A stretch of 18,065 bases of DNA, taken from positions 1 to 18,065 of the forward strand of contig JANNGZ010000312.1 in assembly GCA_031404155.1 (NCBI GenBank). Direction: 5' to 3'. Below the pieces are notes generated by a model. That model had not been told where the DNA came from and ran no database searches. It saw only the letters and a program-made list of their open reading frames with translations. This document shows positions 5,959-13,561 of this stretch, in pieces. The translations under genes and the position numbers were made by a program. The stretch is from JANNGZ01 sp031404155 (GTDB taxonomy: Bacteria > Pseudomonadota > Gammaproteobacteria > Burkholderiales > Burkholderiaceae_C). Each line of letters opens with the position of its first letter. Positions within the stretch are counted from its first letter, which is position 1.

Positions 5959-7602
5959 ATGCCACTGCCCAAGCCGCCTACCCGCAAAGCCGCCCTCCTC
6001 TCGCCCGAAGACTTCGAATCGCAAGCCGCACCGAAAGCGGCCAAGTCCAGCCTGAAACCGGTTGCCGCCGCCGAGACGGCGCCGCCGCTGCTGGACCTGT
6101 TCGACAGCGAAGCCAGCCGCCTCGCCGCTGCCCGTGCGGTGGCGAAATTGACCAGCCCGGCAGCCGCTCCAGCTGCGCGGCCCGAAGCCAAACCGCGCAA
6201 GCCCCGCTCGATCGGGCCGGCCAAGCTCTTCGTGCTCGACACCAACGTGTTGATGCACGACCCGACCTGCCTGTTCCGCTTCGAGGAACACGACATCTAC
6301 CTGCCGATGATCACCCTCGAAGAGCTCGACGGCCACAAGAAGGGCATGAGCGAGGTCTCGCGCAATGTGCGCCAGGTCAGCCGTGAACTCGACGCGCTGG
6401 CCACCGACGGGTCGCTCGCGCCCACCGACGGCATTGCGCTGGCCAAGACCGGCCACCGCGAAGCCGGCGGCAAGCTCTTCTTCCAGACCCAGCTGCTCGA
6501 GATCAAGCTGCCCGCCGGGCTGCCGCAGGGCAAGGCCGACAACCAGATCCTGGGCGTGGTGCAGAGCCTGCGCGAGATGTTCCCTCGGCGCGACGTGGTG
6601 CTCGTCTCCAAGGACATCAACATGCGCGTCAAGGCCCGCGCGCTGGGCCTGCCCGCCGAGGATTACTTCAACGACAAGACGCTCGAAGACGGCGACCTGC
6701 TCTACACCGGCGTGCTGCCGCTGCCCGCGGACTTCTGGGACCGCCACGGCAAGACGATGGAGAGCTGGCAGCAGGCCGGCCATACCTACTACCGCATTGC
6801 GGGCCCGCTGGTGCCGGCGCTGCTGGTCAACCAGTTTGTCTACCTCGAAACACCCGGCGCGGCGCCGCTTTACGCACGGGTCACCGAGATCACCGGCAAG
6901 ACCGCGGTGCTCAAGACGCTGAAGGAGTACACGCACCAGAAGAACGCGGTCTGGGGCGTGACCGCGCGCAACCGCGAGCAGAACTTTGCCTTGAACCTGT
7001 TGATGGACCCGGAGTGCGACTTCATCACCCTCACCGGCACCGCAGGCACCGGCAAGACCTTGATAACGCTGGCCTCGGCGCTGTCGCAGGTGCTCGACGA
7101 CCGCCGCTACAGCGAGGTGATCGTCACCCGCGTCACCGTGCCCGTGGGCGAGGACATCGGCTTCCTGCCCGGCACCGAAGAGGAAAAGATGGGGCCTTGG
7201 ATGGGAGCGCTGGACGACAACCTCGAGGTGCTTGCGCGCGGCGACACCTCGGCCGGCGAATGGGGCCGTGCCGCCACCAACGACCTGGTGCGCGCCAAGA
7301 TCAAGATCAAGAGCCTGAACTTCATGCGCGGGCGCACCTTCCTGAACAAGTTCGTGATCATCGACGAGGCGCAGAACCTCACGCCCAAACAAATGAAGAC
7401 GCTGATCACCCGCGCCGGCCCGGGCACCAAGATCGTCTGCCTGGGCAACCTGGCGCAGATCGATACGCCTTACCTCACCGAAGGCTCCTCAGGCCTGACC
7501 TACGCGGTCGACCGCTTCAAGGGCTGGCCGCACGGTGGGCATGTGATGCTCGCGCGCGGCGAACGCTCACGGCTGGCCGACTTCGCGAGCGAGGTGCTCT
7601 AG
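5959..7602 (+). CDS. PIN domain and PhoH ATPase fusion protein (PhoH2/YlaK type)
   Basis: A 547-residue cytoplasmic protein joining a PIN ribonuclease domain to a PhoH ATPase/helicase-like domain, the PhoH2 layout. Residues 1-85 are an alanine- and lysine-rich linker of low complexity. The PIN domain begins at about 87 (KLFVLDTNVLMHDP) with acidic residue D94 in the metal site, and further acidic residues in ITLEELDGHK and LVSKDINMRVKA. The PhoH domain has Walker A GTAGTGKT at 360-367 and Walker B FVIIDEAQN at 465-473, with D469 and E470. Related PhoH2 proteins have been described as RNA-unwinding and RNA-cutting enzymes; the cellular target here is unknown. The ATG at 5959 has only a weak ribosome binding site. 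The gene lies directly behind a terminator and convergent, with a 17-bp gap, to the hydroxylase gene. Confidence 0.93.
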   Translation: MPLPKPPTRKAALLSPEDFESQAAPKAAKSSLKPVAAAETAPPLLDLFDSEASRLAAARAVAKLTSPAAAPAARPEAKPRKPRSIGPAKLFVLDTNVLMHDPTCLFRFEEHDIYLPMITLEELDGHKKGMSEVSRNVRQVSRELDALATDGSLAPTDGIALAKTGHREAGGKLFFQTQLLEIKLPAGLPQGKADNQILGVVQSLREMFPRRDVVLVSKDINMRVKARALGLPAEDYFNDKTLEDGDLLYTGVLPLPADFWDRHGKTMESWQQAGHTYYRIAGPLVPALLVNQFVYLETPGAAPLYARVTEITGKTAVLKTLKEYTHQKNAVWGVTARNREQNFALNLLMDPECDFITLTGTAGTGKTLITLASALSQVLDDRRYSEVIVTRVTVPVGEDIGFLPGTEEEKMGPWMGALDDNLEVLARGDTSAGEWGRAATNDLVRAKIKIKSLNFMRGRTFLNKFVIIDEAQNLTPKQMKTLITRAGPGTKIVCLGNLAQIDTPYLTEGSSGLTYAVDRFKGWPHGGHVMLARGERSRLADFASEVL

Positions 7603-7619
7603 GTCGCTACGGCCGGTGG

Positions 7620-8543
7620 TCAACGCGCCGCACGAACCTCGCCGACGGGACCAGCCGAAGTCGACAGCTCGCCCGGCTTCCAGCCCGGCGGGCCAAAGAC
7701 GTAGAGAAAGCGCGCCTTCCAGTCGGGAGCACGCCAGACGTCACGCGCCATCCAGGCCCACTCGCGGAACCACAGGATCAACAGCAGGCGCGGGCCTGCC
7801 GGCGCCTCGATCGGGTGCACCAGGCCATACACGGTCGGCGTGTCGTCGCGCTCGGCCTGGAAGGTGCCGAATAGCTTGTCCCAGACGATGAAGATGCCCG
7901 ACATGTTCTTGTCGAGGTAGATATCGTTCGACGCGTGGTGCACCCGGTGGTGCGACGGCGTGTTGAGCACCCATTCGAGCCAGCCGAGCTTGCGCACCGC
8001 TTCGGTGTGGCTGAAGACCTGCAGGCTCACGTTGATCAAGATGAAGACGACGATCGCCGCGGGGTGGAACCCGATCAGCGCAATCGGCGCGTAGAAGGCC
8101 TGATAGCCCGACACCGCGCTGGTCACCGAGAGCCGGAAGGGTGCGGCCATGTTCATCTGCTCCACCGAATGGTGTTGCAGGTGCGAGGCCCAACCCCAGC
8201 GCGTCACGTGCGCCCAGCGGTGTTGCCAGTAGAAGAAAAAATCCACCAGCACGAACAGCAGCAGCACCTCCCACCAGGTGCCCAGGCCGAGCGTGAAGAG
8301 GCGGTGCTCGTAGCACAGGAAATAGAGCCAGCCCCAGAGCAGCCCGCCGAGTGCCGCAGCGCGGGCGTAGCCCAACCCCATCAGCAACGAGAGCGCGGCC
8401 TGCTTCATCGAATACGGCACACGCTTGATGAAGCGCAGCAGCAAGAACTCGAACAGGGCCGCGCCCAGCGCAAGCGGGAAAACGATCTTGGCCGCACCCG
8501 CAGCCGACTGCGCCATTTCGGTGGAAAGCGTGACGATATCCAT
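7620..8543 (-). CDS. Sterol desaturase / fatty acid hydroxylase superfamily membrane protein
   Basis: A 307-residue integral membrane protein of the diiron hydroxylase superfamily. The histidine clusters are complete: HRWAH at 108-112 (HX3H), HLQHH at 121-125 (HX2HH) and HRVHH at 199-203 (HX2HH). Hydrophobic segments at about 20-38, 50-78, 92-106 and 155-177 are likely membrane spans, so the metal centre sits at the cytoplasmic face. Such enzymes use oxygen to hydroxylate or desaturate lipids, sterols or alkylglycerols; the substrate cannot be told from sequence. The ATG at 8543 is preceded by GAGGAGG ten bases upstream. No electron-donor gene is adjacent. It converges on phoH and lies downstream of, and in the same direction as, the M3 peptidase gene, 185 bp away. 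Confidence 0.9.
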   Translation of the reverse strand: MDIVTLSTEMAQSAAGAAKIVFPLALGAALFEFLLLRFIKRVPYSMKQAALSLLMGLGYARAAALGGLLWGWLYFLCYEHRLFTLGLGTWWEVLLLFVLVDFFFYWQHRWAHVTRWGWASHLQHHSVEQMNMAAPFRLSVTSAVSGYQAFYAPIALIGFHPAAIVVFILINVSLQVFSHTEAVRKLGWLEWVLNTPSHHRVHHASNDIYLDKNMSGIFIVWDKLFGTFQAERDDTPTVYGLVHPIEAPAGPRLLLILWFREWAWMARDVWRAPDWKARFLYVFGPPGWKPGELSTSAGPVGEVRAAR

Positions 8544-8580
8544 GCGGCGGGGGCCTCCTCAGCGGCCGGCCCCTTGACAC

Positions 8581-8600
8581 GCACCCCGGATCCAGGGTGC
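8581..8600. other. Inverted repeat upstream of the hydroxylase gene
   Basis: GCACCC (8581-8586) pairs with GGGTGC (8595-8600) around an eight-base loop that contains GGATCC. It lies 38 bases upstream of the hydroxylase start in its 5' region. It could be an operator or a leader hairpin; there is no T-run on either strand to make it a terminator. Confidence 0.25.
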
Positions 8601-8728
8601 GCCAACGGCCCGCCGCGGCGGATTTGAACACCGTCAGTCCGGCAACGATATTGCGGACTGTCCCCAGGTGCAACAGCGACGCCATCCGTGGCGCCGCCCC
8701 CGCTCCCGCCGAGGCCTGCCCGCGCAAG

Positions 8729-10801
8729 CTAGCGCCGCAGGTACTCGAAGTAGGCTTTCGAATTGGTATCGCGCCCCAGAAACTCCCGCACGATGTCCTG
8801 CGGCGGGCGCTGGCCGCCGTTGGCCAACACGCTGTTGCGGTAGCGCCGACCGACCTGGGCATCCAGCTTGTCGGCCGCAAACGCGGTGCGCAGGTCGTGC
8901 GCCACCACGTCGCTCCACAGGTAGCCGTAGTAGCCCGCCGCGTAGCCGCCCGCGATATGCGAAAAGCCGGCGGGGAATTTGGTTCCGCTCACATGCCCGA
9001 GCGGCGTGGCGCCCTCCATGCGTGCCCAGGTGGCCATTGGGTCGGGGGCGTCGGCGCCGTGCAGCGCCAGGTCGAAGCTGGCGAACAGATGCTGGCGCGC
9101 GTTGAGGTTGCCCTTGGCAAAGTCCTTGGCCGCGCGGGCCTGGGCAATCAGTTCGTCGGGCACCGGCTTGCAGGCCGGGCACACCTCGCGCATCAGCGTC
9201 AGCACGTTCTTGTCGTAGACCCAGTCCTCGAGCATCTGCGAGGGCGCTTCCACAAAGTCACGCTGCGTGCTGGTGCCGGCCTGTGCTGTGTAGCGGGTGG
9301 CCGAAAGGTTGTTGTGCAGCGCGTGGCCGAACTCGTGCAGCAGCGTCTCGAGCTCGTCCAGCGTCAGGCCCTTGCGGTCGAAGTTGACCACCAGCGCGGC
9401 CTGCGGCAGCCGCGGTTTGCCGAGCCCGACTTTGCCGACCCCGTCCTTGCCGACCCCGTCCTTGCCGAGCCCGCCTTTCTCGACAGCGAGCTGGCGGGTC
9501 GCCCCATTGCGGTAGCTCCACACCGCCGCGTGGTTGTACTTGCCATCGCGCGGGTAGAGGTCCACCAACAGACCGGCCAGCGCTTTGCCGGTGGCCACGT
9601 CGGTGGCGAGGTAGGCCTGCGCATCCGGGTGCCAGAGCTTGACGTCGACGCGGGTGTAGCGCACCCCGAACAGGCGCTCGGTGAGCAGCATCACGAACTG
9701 CAAGCTCTGCTGCGGCGGAAAGTAGGGGCGGAAGAGTTCCTGGTCGACGCTGTAGCGTTCGCGCTTGACCCGCTCGGAATAGAACGGCACGTCCCAGCGC
9801 TCCAGCCTTGTGGTGTCCAGCGGCGTGCCGAGGTGCCTGGCCTTGGCCTCGCGCAGCTCGGCGAGGTCGCGTGTTTCGCCCGAGGTCACCGCACTTTTCA
9901 CCTCATCCAGGAAAGCGCTGGTGCGCTGCGTGTTCTGCGCCATGCGACGGCGCAGCGTGAAGTCGGCATAGCTGTCGACGCCAAACAGCTTTGCGTATTC
10001 CCTTCGCAGTTGCACGATTTCGGCCAGCAAAGCCAAGTTCCTGTCGCCACCCTCGTTGGTCTTGGCGCGCCAGATGCGCTCACGCGCCGCGGGGCTTTCG
10101 GCCAACTGCATCACCGGCGTGTAGCTCGGCGTGTCCAACCCAAGCAAGACGCGCCCGCCGTCGTCGCGCTTGGCGGTTTTCCACACCGACTCGGGCACGC
10201 CCTTGAGTTCGGCCTCGCTGAACGCAACCTTGGTTGCCTCGTCGCGGATGTTCTTGTCGAAGCTCTGGCCAAGCTCGTTGATCCGGTCGGAGAGTTGCTT
10301 GGCACGCGGCCGTTTGTCCGCCGGCAGCGCCACCCCCGAGTCCTCAAAACCTTCGCGCATCAAGCGCAGATAGGTGGCGTCGACCGCGTCGCGCGGCTTG
10401 GCCTTGAGCGTGGCCTTGAAGAGCTTTTCATTCAGGCCGAGCGTCGACGAAAAGTCCTGCCAGCGCAGCTCGCAAGCTTCGGCGGCGGAGCGGACCGCCT
10501 TGTCGGGGTGCACATGAGCCAGAAAGCCGATCGGGTAGTAGGCGTCTTCGACAAATGCGTTCAGGCCGTCCGACGCGGCGAGCCAGCCAGCATCCACACG
10601 GCGCGTCTCCAAAGCTTTGACCCGCGCGTTGGCGCCGGCAAGGCCTTTGTCGCAAGCGGCGGCTATCTGCGCCGGGCTGTCGAAGTTCGGGAATGCCGGC
10701 GCGGGGAAACTGGCTGCGGCGCTCTCGAGCGACCACAAAAGCAAGCCGAGTGCGGCCGCTGCGAGGCGAGGACAAGTACGTGACAAGGAGGGCTCCCACA
10801 C
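8729..10801 (-). CDS. M3 family zinc metallopeptidase (thimet oligopeptidase-like), exported
   Basis: A 690-residue oligopeptidase. The zinc site is complete: HEFGH at 489-493 supplies two histidines and the catalytic glutamate, and E518 in DFVEAPSQMLEDW is the third ligand, 25 residues on, as in the M3 family. The N-terminus has basic residues followed by LAAAALGLLLWSLESAAA, a likely signal peptide, so the enzyme probably acts in the periplasm, unlike cytoplasmic PrlC/OpdA. The start used is GTG at 10801, with GAGG eight bases upstream. A TTG at 10786 with GGGAG six bases upstream is a fair alternative and gives a neater signal peptide. An unusual run of four glycine-rich pentapeptides at about residues 442-462 is encoded by a 15-bp tandem repeat. 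It probably digests short peptides; no partner gene is evident. Confidence 0.94.
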   Translation of the reverse strand: MWEPSLSRTCPRLAAAALGLLLWSLESAAASFPAPAFPNFDSPAQIAAACDKGLAGANARVKALETRRVDAGWLAASDGLNAFVEDAYYPIGFLAHVHPDKAVRSAAEACELRWQDFSSTLGLNEKLFKATLKAKPRDAVDATYLRLMREGFEDSGVALPADKRPRAKQLSDRINELGQSFDKNIRDEATKVAFSEAELKGVPESVWKTAKRDDGGRVLLGLDTPSYTPVMQLAESPAARERIWRAKTNEGGDRNLALLAEIVQLRREYAKLFGVDSYADFTLRRRMAQNTQRTSAFLDEVKSAVTSGETRDLAELREAKARHLGTPLDTTRLERWDVPFYSERVKRERYSVDQELFRPYFPPQQSLQFVMLLTERLFGVRYTRVDVKLWHPDAQAYLATDVATGKALAGLLVDLYPRDGKYNHAAVWSYRNGATRQLAVEKGGLGKDGVGKDGVGKVGLGKPRLPQAALVVNFDRKGLTLDELETLLHEFGHALHNNLSATRYTAQAGTSTQRDFVEAPSQMLEDWVYDKNVLTLMREVCPACKPVPDELIAQARAAKDFAKGNLNARQHLFASFDLALHGADAPDPMATWARMEGATPLGHVSGTKFPAGFSHIAGGYAAGYYGYLWSDVVAHDLRTAFAADKLDAQVGRRYRNSVLANGGQRPPQDIVREFLGRDTNSKAYFEYLRR
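9417..9476. repeat. 15-bp tandem repeat, four copies, in the M3 peptidase frame
   Basis: Four 15-bp units start at 9417, 9432, 9447 and 9462. The two central units are identical (TTGCCGACCCCGTCC) and the outer ones differ at three or four positions. The period is a multiple of three, so the frame is kept, and on the minus strand each unit encodes a pentapeptide of the pattern G-[LV]-G-K-[DVP]. Such repeats can change copy number by slippage. Confidence 0.9.
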
Positions 10802-10831
10802 AAGTGCCGCCTCGTGAGCGGCGAGGCGCGC

Positions 10832-10837
10832 ATTGTG
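10832..10837 (-). promoter_or_regulatory. Candidate -10 element of the M3 peptidase gene
   Basis: CACAAT is read on the minus strand inside the longer block CGGCGGCACAATGC, which also occurs just before moaA at 17300. The start point would be near 10825, giving a leader of about 24 bases that includes GAGG before the GTG start. No good -35 hexamer is present. Confidence 0.3.
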
Positions 10838-10933
10838 CCGCCGGCCCTGCCGTTCACCCCGCGCTGGTGCGACGGGCTGCGGCTTTGCGCGCCTGAGTCG
10901 CAGGGCCGGGCCGGCCCGTCGACAGTGGTGGCA

Positions 10934-10964
10934 GCGGCCGCGTGGGCGGCCGCGGGGTTGCCCC
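10934..10964 (-). other. GC-rich hairpins just after prpE
   Basis: Reading along the transcript, GGGG-CAA-CCCC (10964-10954) follows the prpE stop at once, then a perfect 8-bp stem, GCGGCCGC with loop CCAC (10953-10934). There is no T-run, so this is not a standard intrinsic terminator, but it may stabilise or slow the end of the transcript. Confidence 0.35.
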
Positions 10965-12860
10965 TTAGCCTGGCGTGACCAGGTCCTTGATCTGCTGCAA
11001 GGCCGTCGGGTCTTCGATCGTGGTCAGGTCGCCCGGGTCGCGCTGTTCGCACACGGCCTGGATCGCACGGCGCAGCAGCTTGCCCGAGCGGGTCTTGGGC
11101 AGCACGGTGACGAAGCGCACACGCGACGGCCGCGCCACCGCGCCGAGTTGCTCGTCCACCACCTTCATGATCTCGCCTTCGAGCTTGAGCGCGTCGGCCG
11201 GCGTTGCCGCCTTCGATGGGTCCTTGAGCACCACAAACGCCATCGCCACCTGGCCCTTGAGTGGGTCGGCCACGCCCACCACCGCCACCTCGGCCACATT
11301 GGCATGGCTGGAAATGCTCTCCTCGATTTCGCGCGTGCCCAGGCGGTGCCCGGCCACGTTGATCACGTCGTCGGTGCGGCCGAGGATGAAGAAGTAGCCG
11401 TCCTCGTCGCGGATGCCCCAGTCGAAGGTGCTGTAGATGGTGCGGCCGGGCACTGTCTTCCAGTAGGTGTTGACGAAGCGCTCGTCGTCGCGCCAAACGG
11501 TCTGCATGCAGCCCGGTGGTAGCGGCCCTTCGATGACCACCACGCCCTTCTGGTTGGCGCCCTTGAGTTCCTCGCCGCTGTGTTCGTCGAGCAGCTTCAC
11601 GTCGTAGCCGTAGACCGCCTTGCCCGGCGAGCCGAACTTGCTCGTCGCGGGTTCGATGCCGTTGCACAGGCTCAGGATCGGCCAGCCGGTTTCGGTTTGC
11701 CAGTAGTTGTCGATGATCGGCCGGCCGAGCGCGTCGGCGATCCACTTCGCGGTGGGCTCGTCCAGCGGTTCCCCCGCAAGGAACAAGGCGCGCAGGCTGG
11801 AGAGGTCGTGTTTCTTCAGCGCCGCTGGGTCCTGCTTCTTGAGCACCCGCACCGCGGTCGGCGCGCTGAACATCGAAGTCACCTTGTACTTCTCGACCAG
11901 GCTCCACCAGATCGCCGCGTCGGGGCGGATCGGCAAGCCCTCGTACATGATTGACGCCATGCCGGCGATCAGCGGCCCGTAGACGATGTAGCTGTGGCCA
12001 ACCACCCAGCCGATGTCGCTGGTGGAAAAGTAGGTTTCACCCACGTTGCCGAGAAAGATGTTCTTCATCGACGAGGCCAGCGCCACCGCATAGCCGCCGG
12101 TGTCGCGCTGCACACCCTTGGGCGTGCCGGTGGTGCCCGAGGTGTAGAGCGTGTAGCTCGGGTGCGTGGCGTCCAGCCACACGCAGGGCACCTCGGCGTC
12201 GAGGTGCTTGGTGCGCAGCGCGGCGTAGTCCTCGTCGCGGCCGGCCACCACCGCGGCCGGCGCGAGGCCACGGTTGACCATCAGCACCTTGGCCGGCTTG
12301 TGTTGAGCCAGCGATATCGCCTCGTCGAGCAGCGGCTTGTAGGCCAGCACCTTGCCGGCACGCGAGCCCGCATCGGCGCTCACGATCACCACGGGTTGCG
12401 CATCGTCGATGCGCGAGGCCAGGCTGACGCTGGCAAAGCCGCCGAACACCACCGAGTGGATCGCGCCAATGCGGGCGCAGGCCAGCATCGCAAACGCGGC
12501 CTCGGGGATCATCGGCATGTACACGAGGACCCGGTCGCCCTGCTTGACGCCGAGCGCAAGCAGCATCGCCGCCATGCGCTCGACCTCGCGCTGCAACTCA
12601 CGGAAGCTGATCTCGCGCGTCTGGTCCACCTCGGTGGAAACCCAGATCAACGCGTTCTGGTCGCCGCGCACCGCGACATGCCGGTCCACCGCGTTGTGGC
12701 ACAGGTTGATCTGGCCGCCCACGTACCAGCGAACGAAGGGCGGGTTGCTGTAGTCGCAGACCTGCTCGAAGGGCTTGTGCCAATCGACGAGCGTGGCCTG
12801 CTCGGCCCAGAAAGTGTCGCGGTCTTCGAGCGAGCGGCGGTGGAATTCGGCGTAGTTCAT
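10965..12860 (-). CDS. prpE: Propionyl-CoA synthetase (propionate-CoA ligase)
   Basis: A 631-residue acyl-CoA synthetase of the ANL superfamily, close to acetyl-CoA synthetase. It activates propionate, and in some bacteria also acrylate, with ATP through an acyl-adenylate. The nucleotide motif YTSGTTGTPKG is at about residues 238-248. The segments IDNYWQTETGWPI and WGIRDEDGYFFILGRTDDVINVAGHRLGTREIE are the A5/A7-A8 motifs. The adenylation lysine is K594 in TRSGKLLRR. The opening MNYAEFHRRSLEDRDTFWAEQA and the length match PrpE rather than Acs. The ATG at 12860 has AGGAGA eight bases upstream. It lies 31 bp after the isochorismatase-like gene and is probably co-transcribed with it. No prpBCD genes are in view, so any link to the methylcitrate cycle would be remote. 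The nearby AcuI gene points to 3-carbon acid use. Confidence 0.96.
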   Translation of the reverse strand: MNYAEFHRRSLEDRDTFWAEQATLVDWHKPFEQVCDYSNPPFVRWYVGGQINLCHNAVDRHVAVRGDQNALIWVSTEVDQTREISFRELQREVERMAAMLLALGVKQGDRVLVYMPMIPEAAFAMLACARIGAIHSVVFGGFASVSLASRIDDAQPVVIVSADAGSRAGKVLAYKPLLDEAISLAQHKPAKVLMVNRGLAPAAVVAGRDEDYAALRTKHLDAEVPCVWLDATHPSYTLYTSGTTGTPKGVQRDTGGYAVALASSMKNIFLGNVGETYFSTSDIGWVVGHSYIVYGPLIAGMASIMYEGLPIRPDAAIWWSLVEKYKVTSMFSAPTAVRVLKKQDPAALKKHDLSSLRALFLAGEPLDEPTAKWIADALGRPIIDNYWQTETGWPILSLCNGIEPATSKFGSPGKAVYGYDVKLLDEHSGEELKGANQKGVVVIEGPLPPGCMQTVWRDDERFVNTYWKTVPGRTIYSTFDWGIRDEDGYFFILGRTDDVINVAGHRLGTREIEESISSHANVAEVAVVGVADPLKGQVAMAFVVLKDPSKAATPADALKLEGEIMKVVDEQLGAVARPSRVRFVTVLPKTRSGKLLRRAIQAVCEQRDPGDLTTIEDPTALQQIKDLVTPG

Positions 12861-12891
12861 CGAACTGGTCTCCTGGTGAATCTCTCTCGGT

Positions 12892-13434
12892 TCAGTCCCG
12901 CGGCGCTTTCAGCAACTGCAGCACCGCCTGGAACTGCTCATGCCGGCAAGTGCGCAGCCACTCGAACACCACCATCTCGCCGCTCACGATCACCGCACCC
13001 GCCTGGCGCAGCCGCTCGAGCGCGAGCGTGCGGTCCTCGGGTCTGCGCGAGCCGCAGGCCGTGCCCACCACCCACACCCTGCGCCCATCCCGCAGCAGGC
13101 CGAGCGCGGTTTGCATCAAACACACATGCGCCTCGCAGCCCGCAATCACCAGCTCCGGCATGGTGCCGAGCGCTTCGAGCAAACCATCGCAGCAGGCGTC
13201 GAAGTGCATTTTCGCGATCGTACTGTCGCAGCGCTGACGGATCGTCTCCACGTTGGGGCCCAGGCCTTGCGGGTTCTGCTCGGTGCCCAGCACGCGGATG
13301 CCGAGCAGCTTCGCTGCGTCGGCCAGGCGCGCCGCTTCGGCCACCACCGCCGCGCCATCGTGGATCGCCGGCATCAGCCGCTGCTGGTAGTCCACCAGCA
13401 CCAGCGCGCAGGCAGTGGCGTCGATCGTGTTCAT
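12892..13434 (-). CDS. Isochorismatase-family cysteine hydrolase
   Basis: A 180-residue cytoplasmic hydrolase. The catalytic triad of the family is visible: D15 in ALVLVDYQQR, K75 in TIAKMHFDA, and C105 in IAGCEAHVCLMQTA. A second cysteine, C100, sits in the same motif. The family includes amidases and isochorismatase; proteins of this short type with a GxExHVC motif are usually unassigned amide or ester hydrolases, and the substrate here is unknown. I chose ATG 13434 (MNTIDATACALVLVDYQ), preceded by a weak GGA. ATG 13449 adds five residues, and the open frame further upstream runs into the divergent promoter region. The gene is immediately upstream of prpE on the same strand and divergent from the flavoprotein gene, so it is probably the first gene of a two-gene unit. 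Confidence 0.88.
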   Translation of the reverse strand: MNTIDATACALVLVDYQQRLMPAIHDGAAVVAEAARLADAAKLLGIRVLGTEQNPQGLGPNVETIRQRCDSTIAKMHFDACCDGLLEALGTMPELVIAGCEAHVCLMQTALGLLRDGRRVWVVGTACGSRRPEDRTLALERLRQAGAVIVSGEMVVFEWLRTCRHEQFQAVLQLLKAPRD

Positions 13435-13471
13435 TGCGGTTCCAGTCATGGCTGAAGTGCAAGCCCGGGTG

Positions 13472-13515
13472 TTGACTGCGGCATGCGCGGAATATACGGT
13501 TGTGGACCACGGTTG
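13472..13515 (+). promoter_or_regulatory. Candidate promoter and operator in the divergent gap
   Basis: The 127-bp gap between two divergent starts holds TTGACT (13472-13477) with TATACG (13493-13498) 15 bp further on, a fair but short-spaced plus-strand promoter. Next to it are two direct copies of ACGGTTG (13496-13502 and 13509-13515) and the inverted repeat GTGG-A-CCAC (13502-13510). That arrangement would suit a regulator controlling both directions, but no regulator gene is in the window. Confidence 0.35.
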
Positions 13516-13561
13516 CATACGCGATTGAACCGACCTCAAACCCAGCGCACAGGAAACCACG

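Noticed and set aside
5404..7392. A 662-codon minus-strand open frame across bcp and phoH
   Set aside because: It is antisense to two well-supported genes, its protein is rich in H, R, G, V and A without family motifs, and long antisense frames are expected in GC-rich DNA.
8597..10783. A 728-codon plus-strand open frame opposite the M3 peptidase
   Set aside because: The M3 frame on the other strand has a complete zinc site and signal peptide; the antisense product has no recognisable domain and typical shadow composition.
10934..10953. Intrinsic terminator for prpE
   Set aside because: The stem is perfect, but no T-run follows in the transcript direction, so it is listed only as a hairpin.
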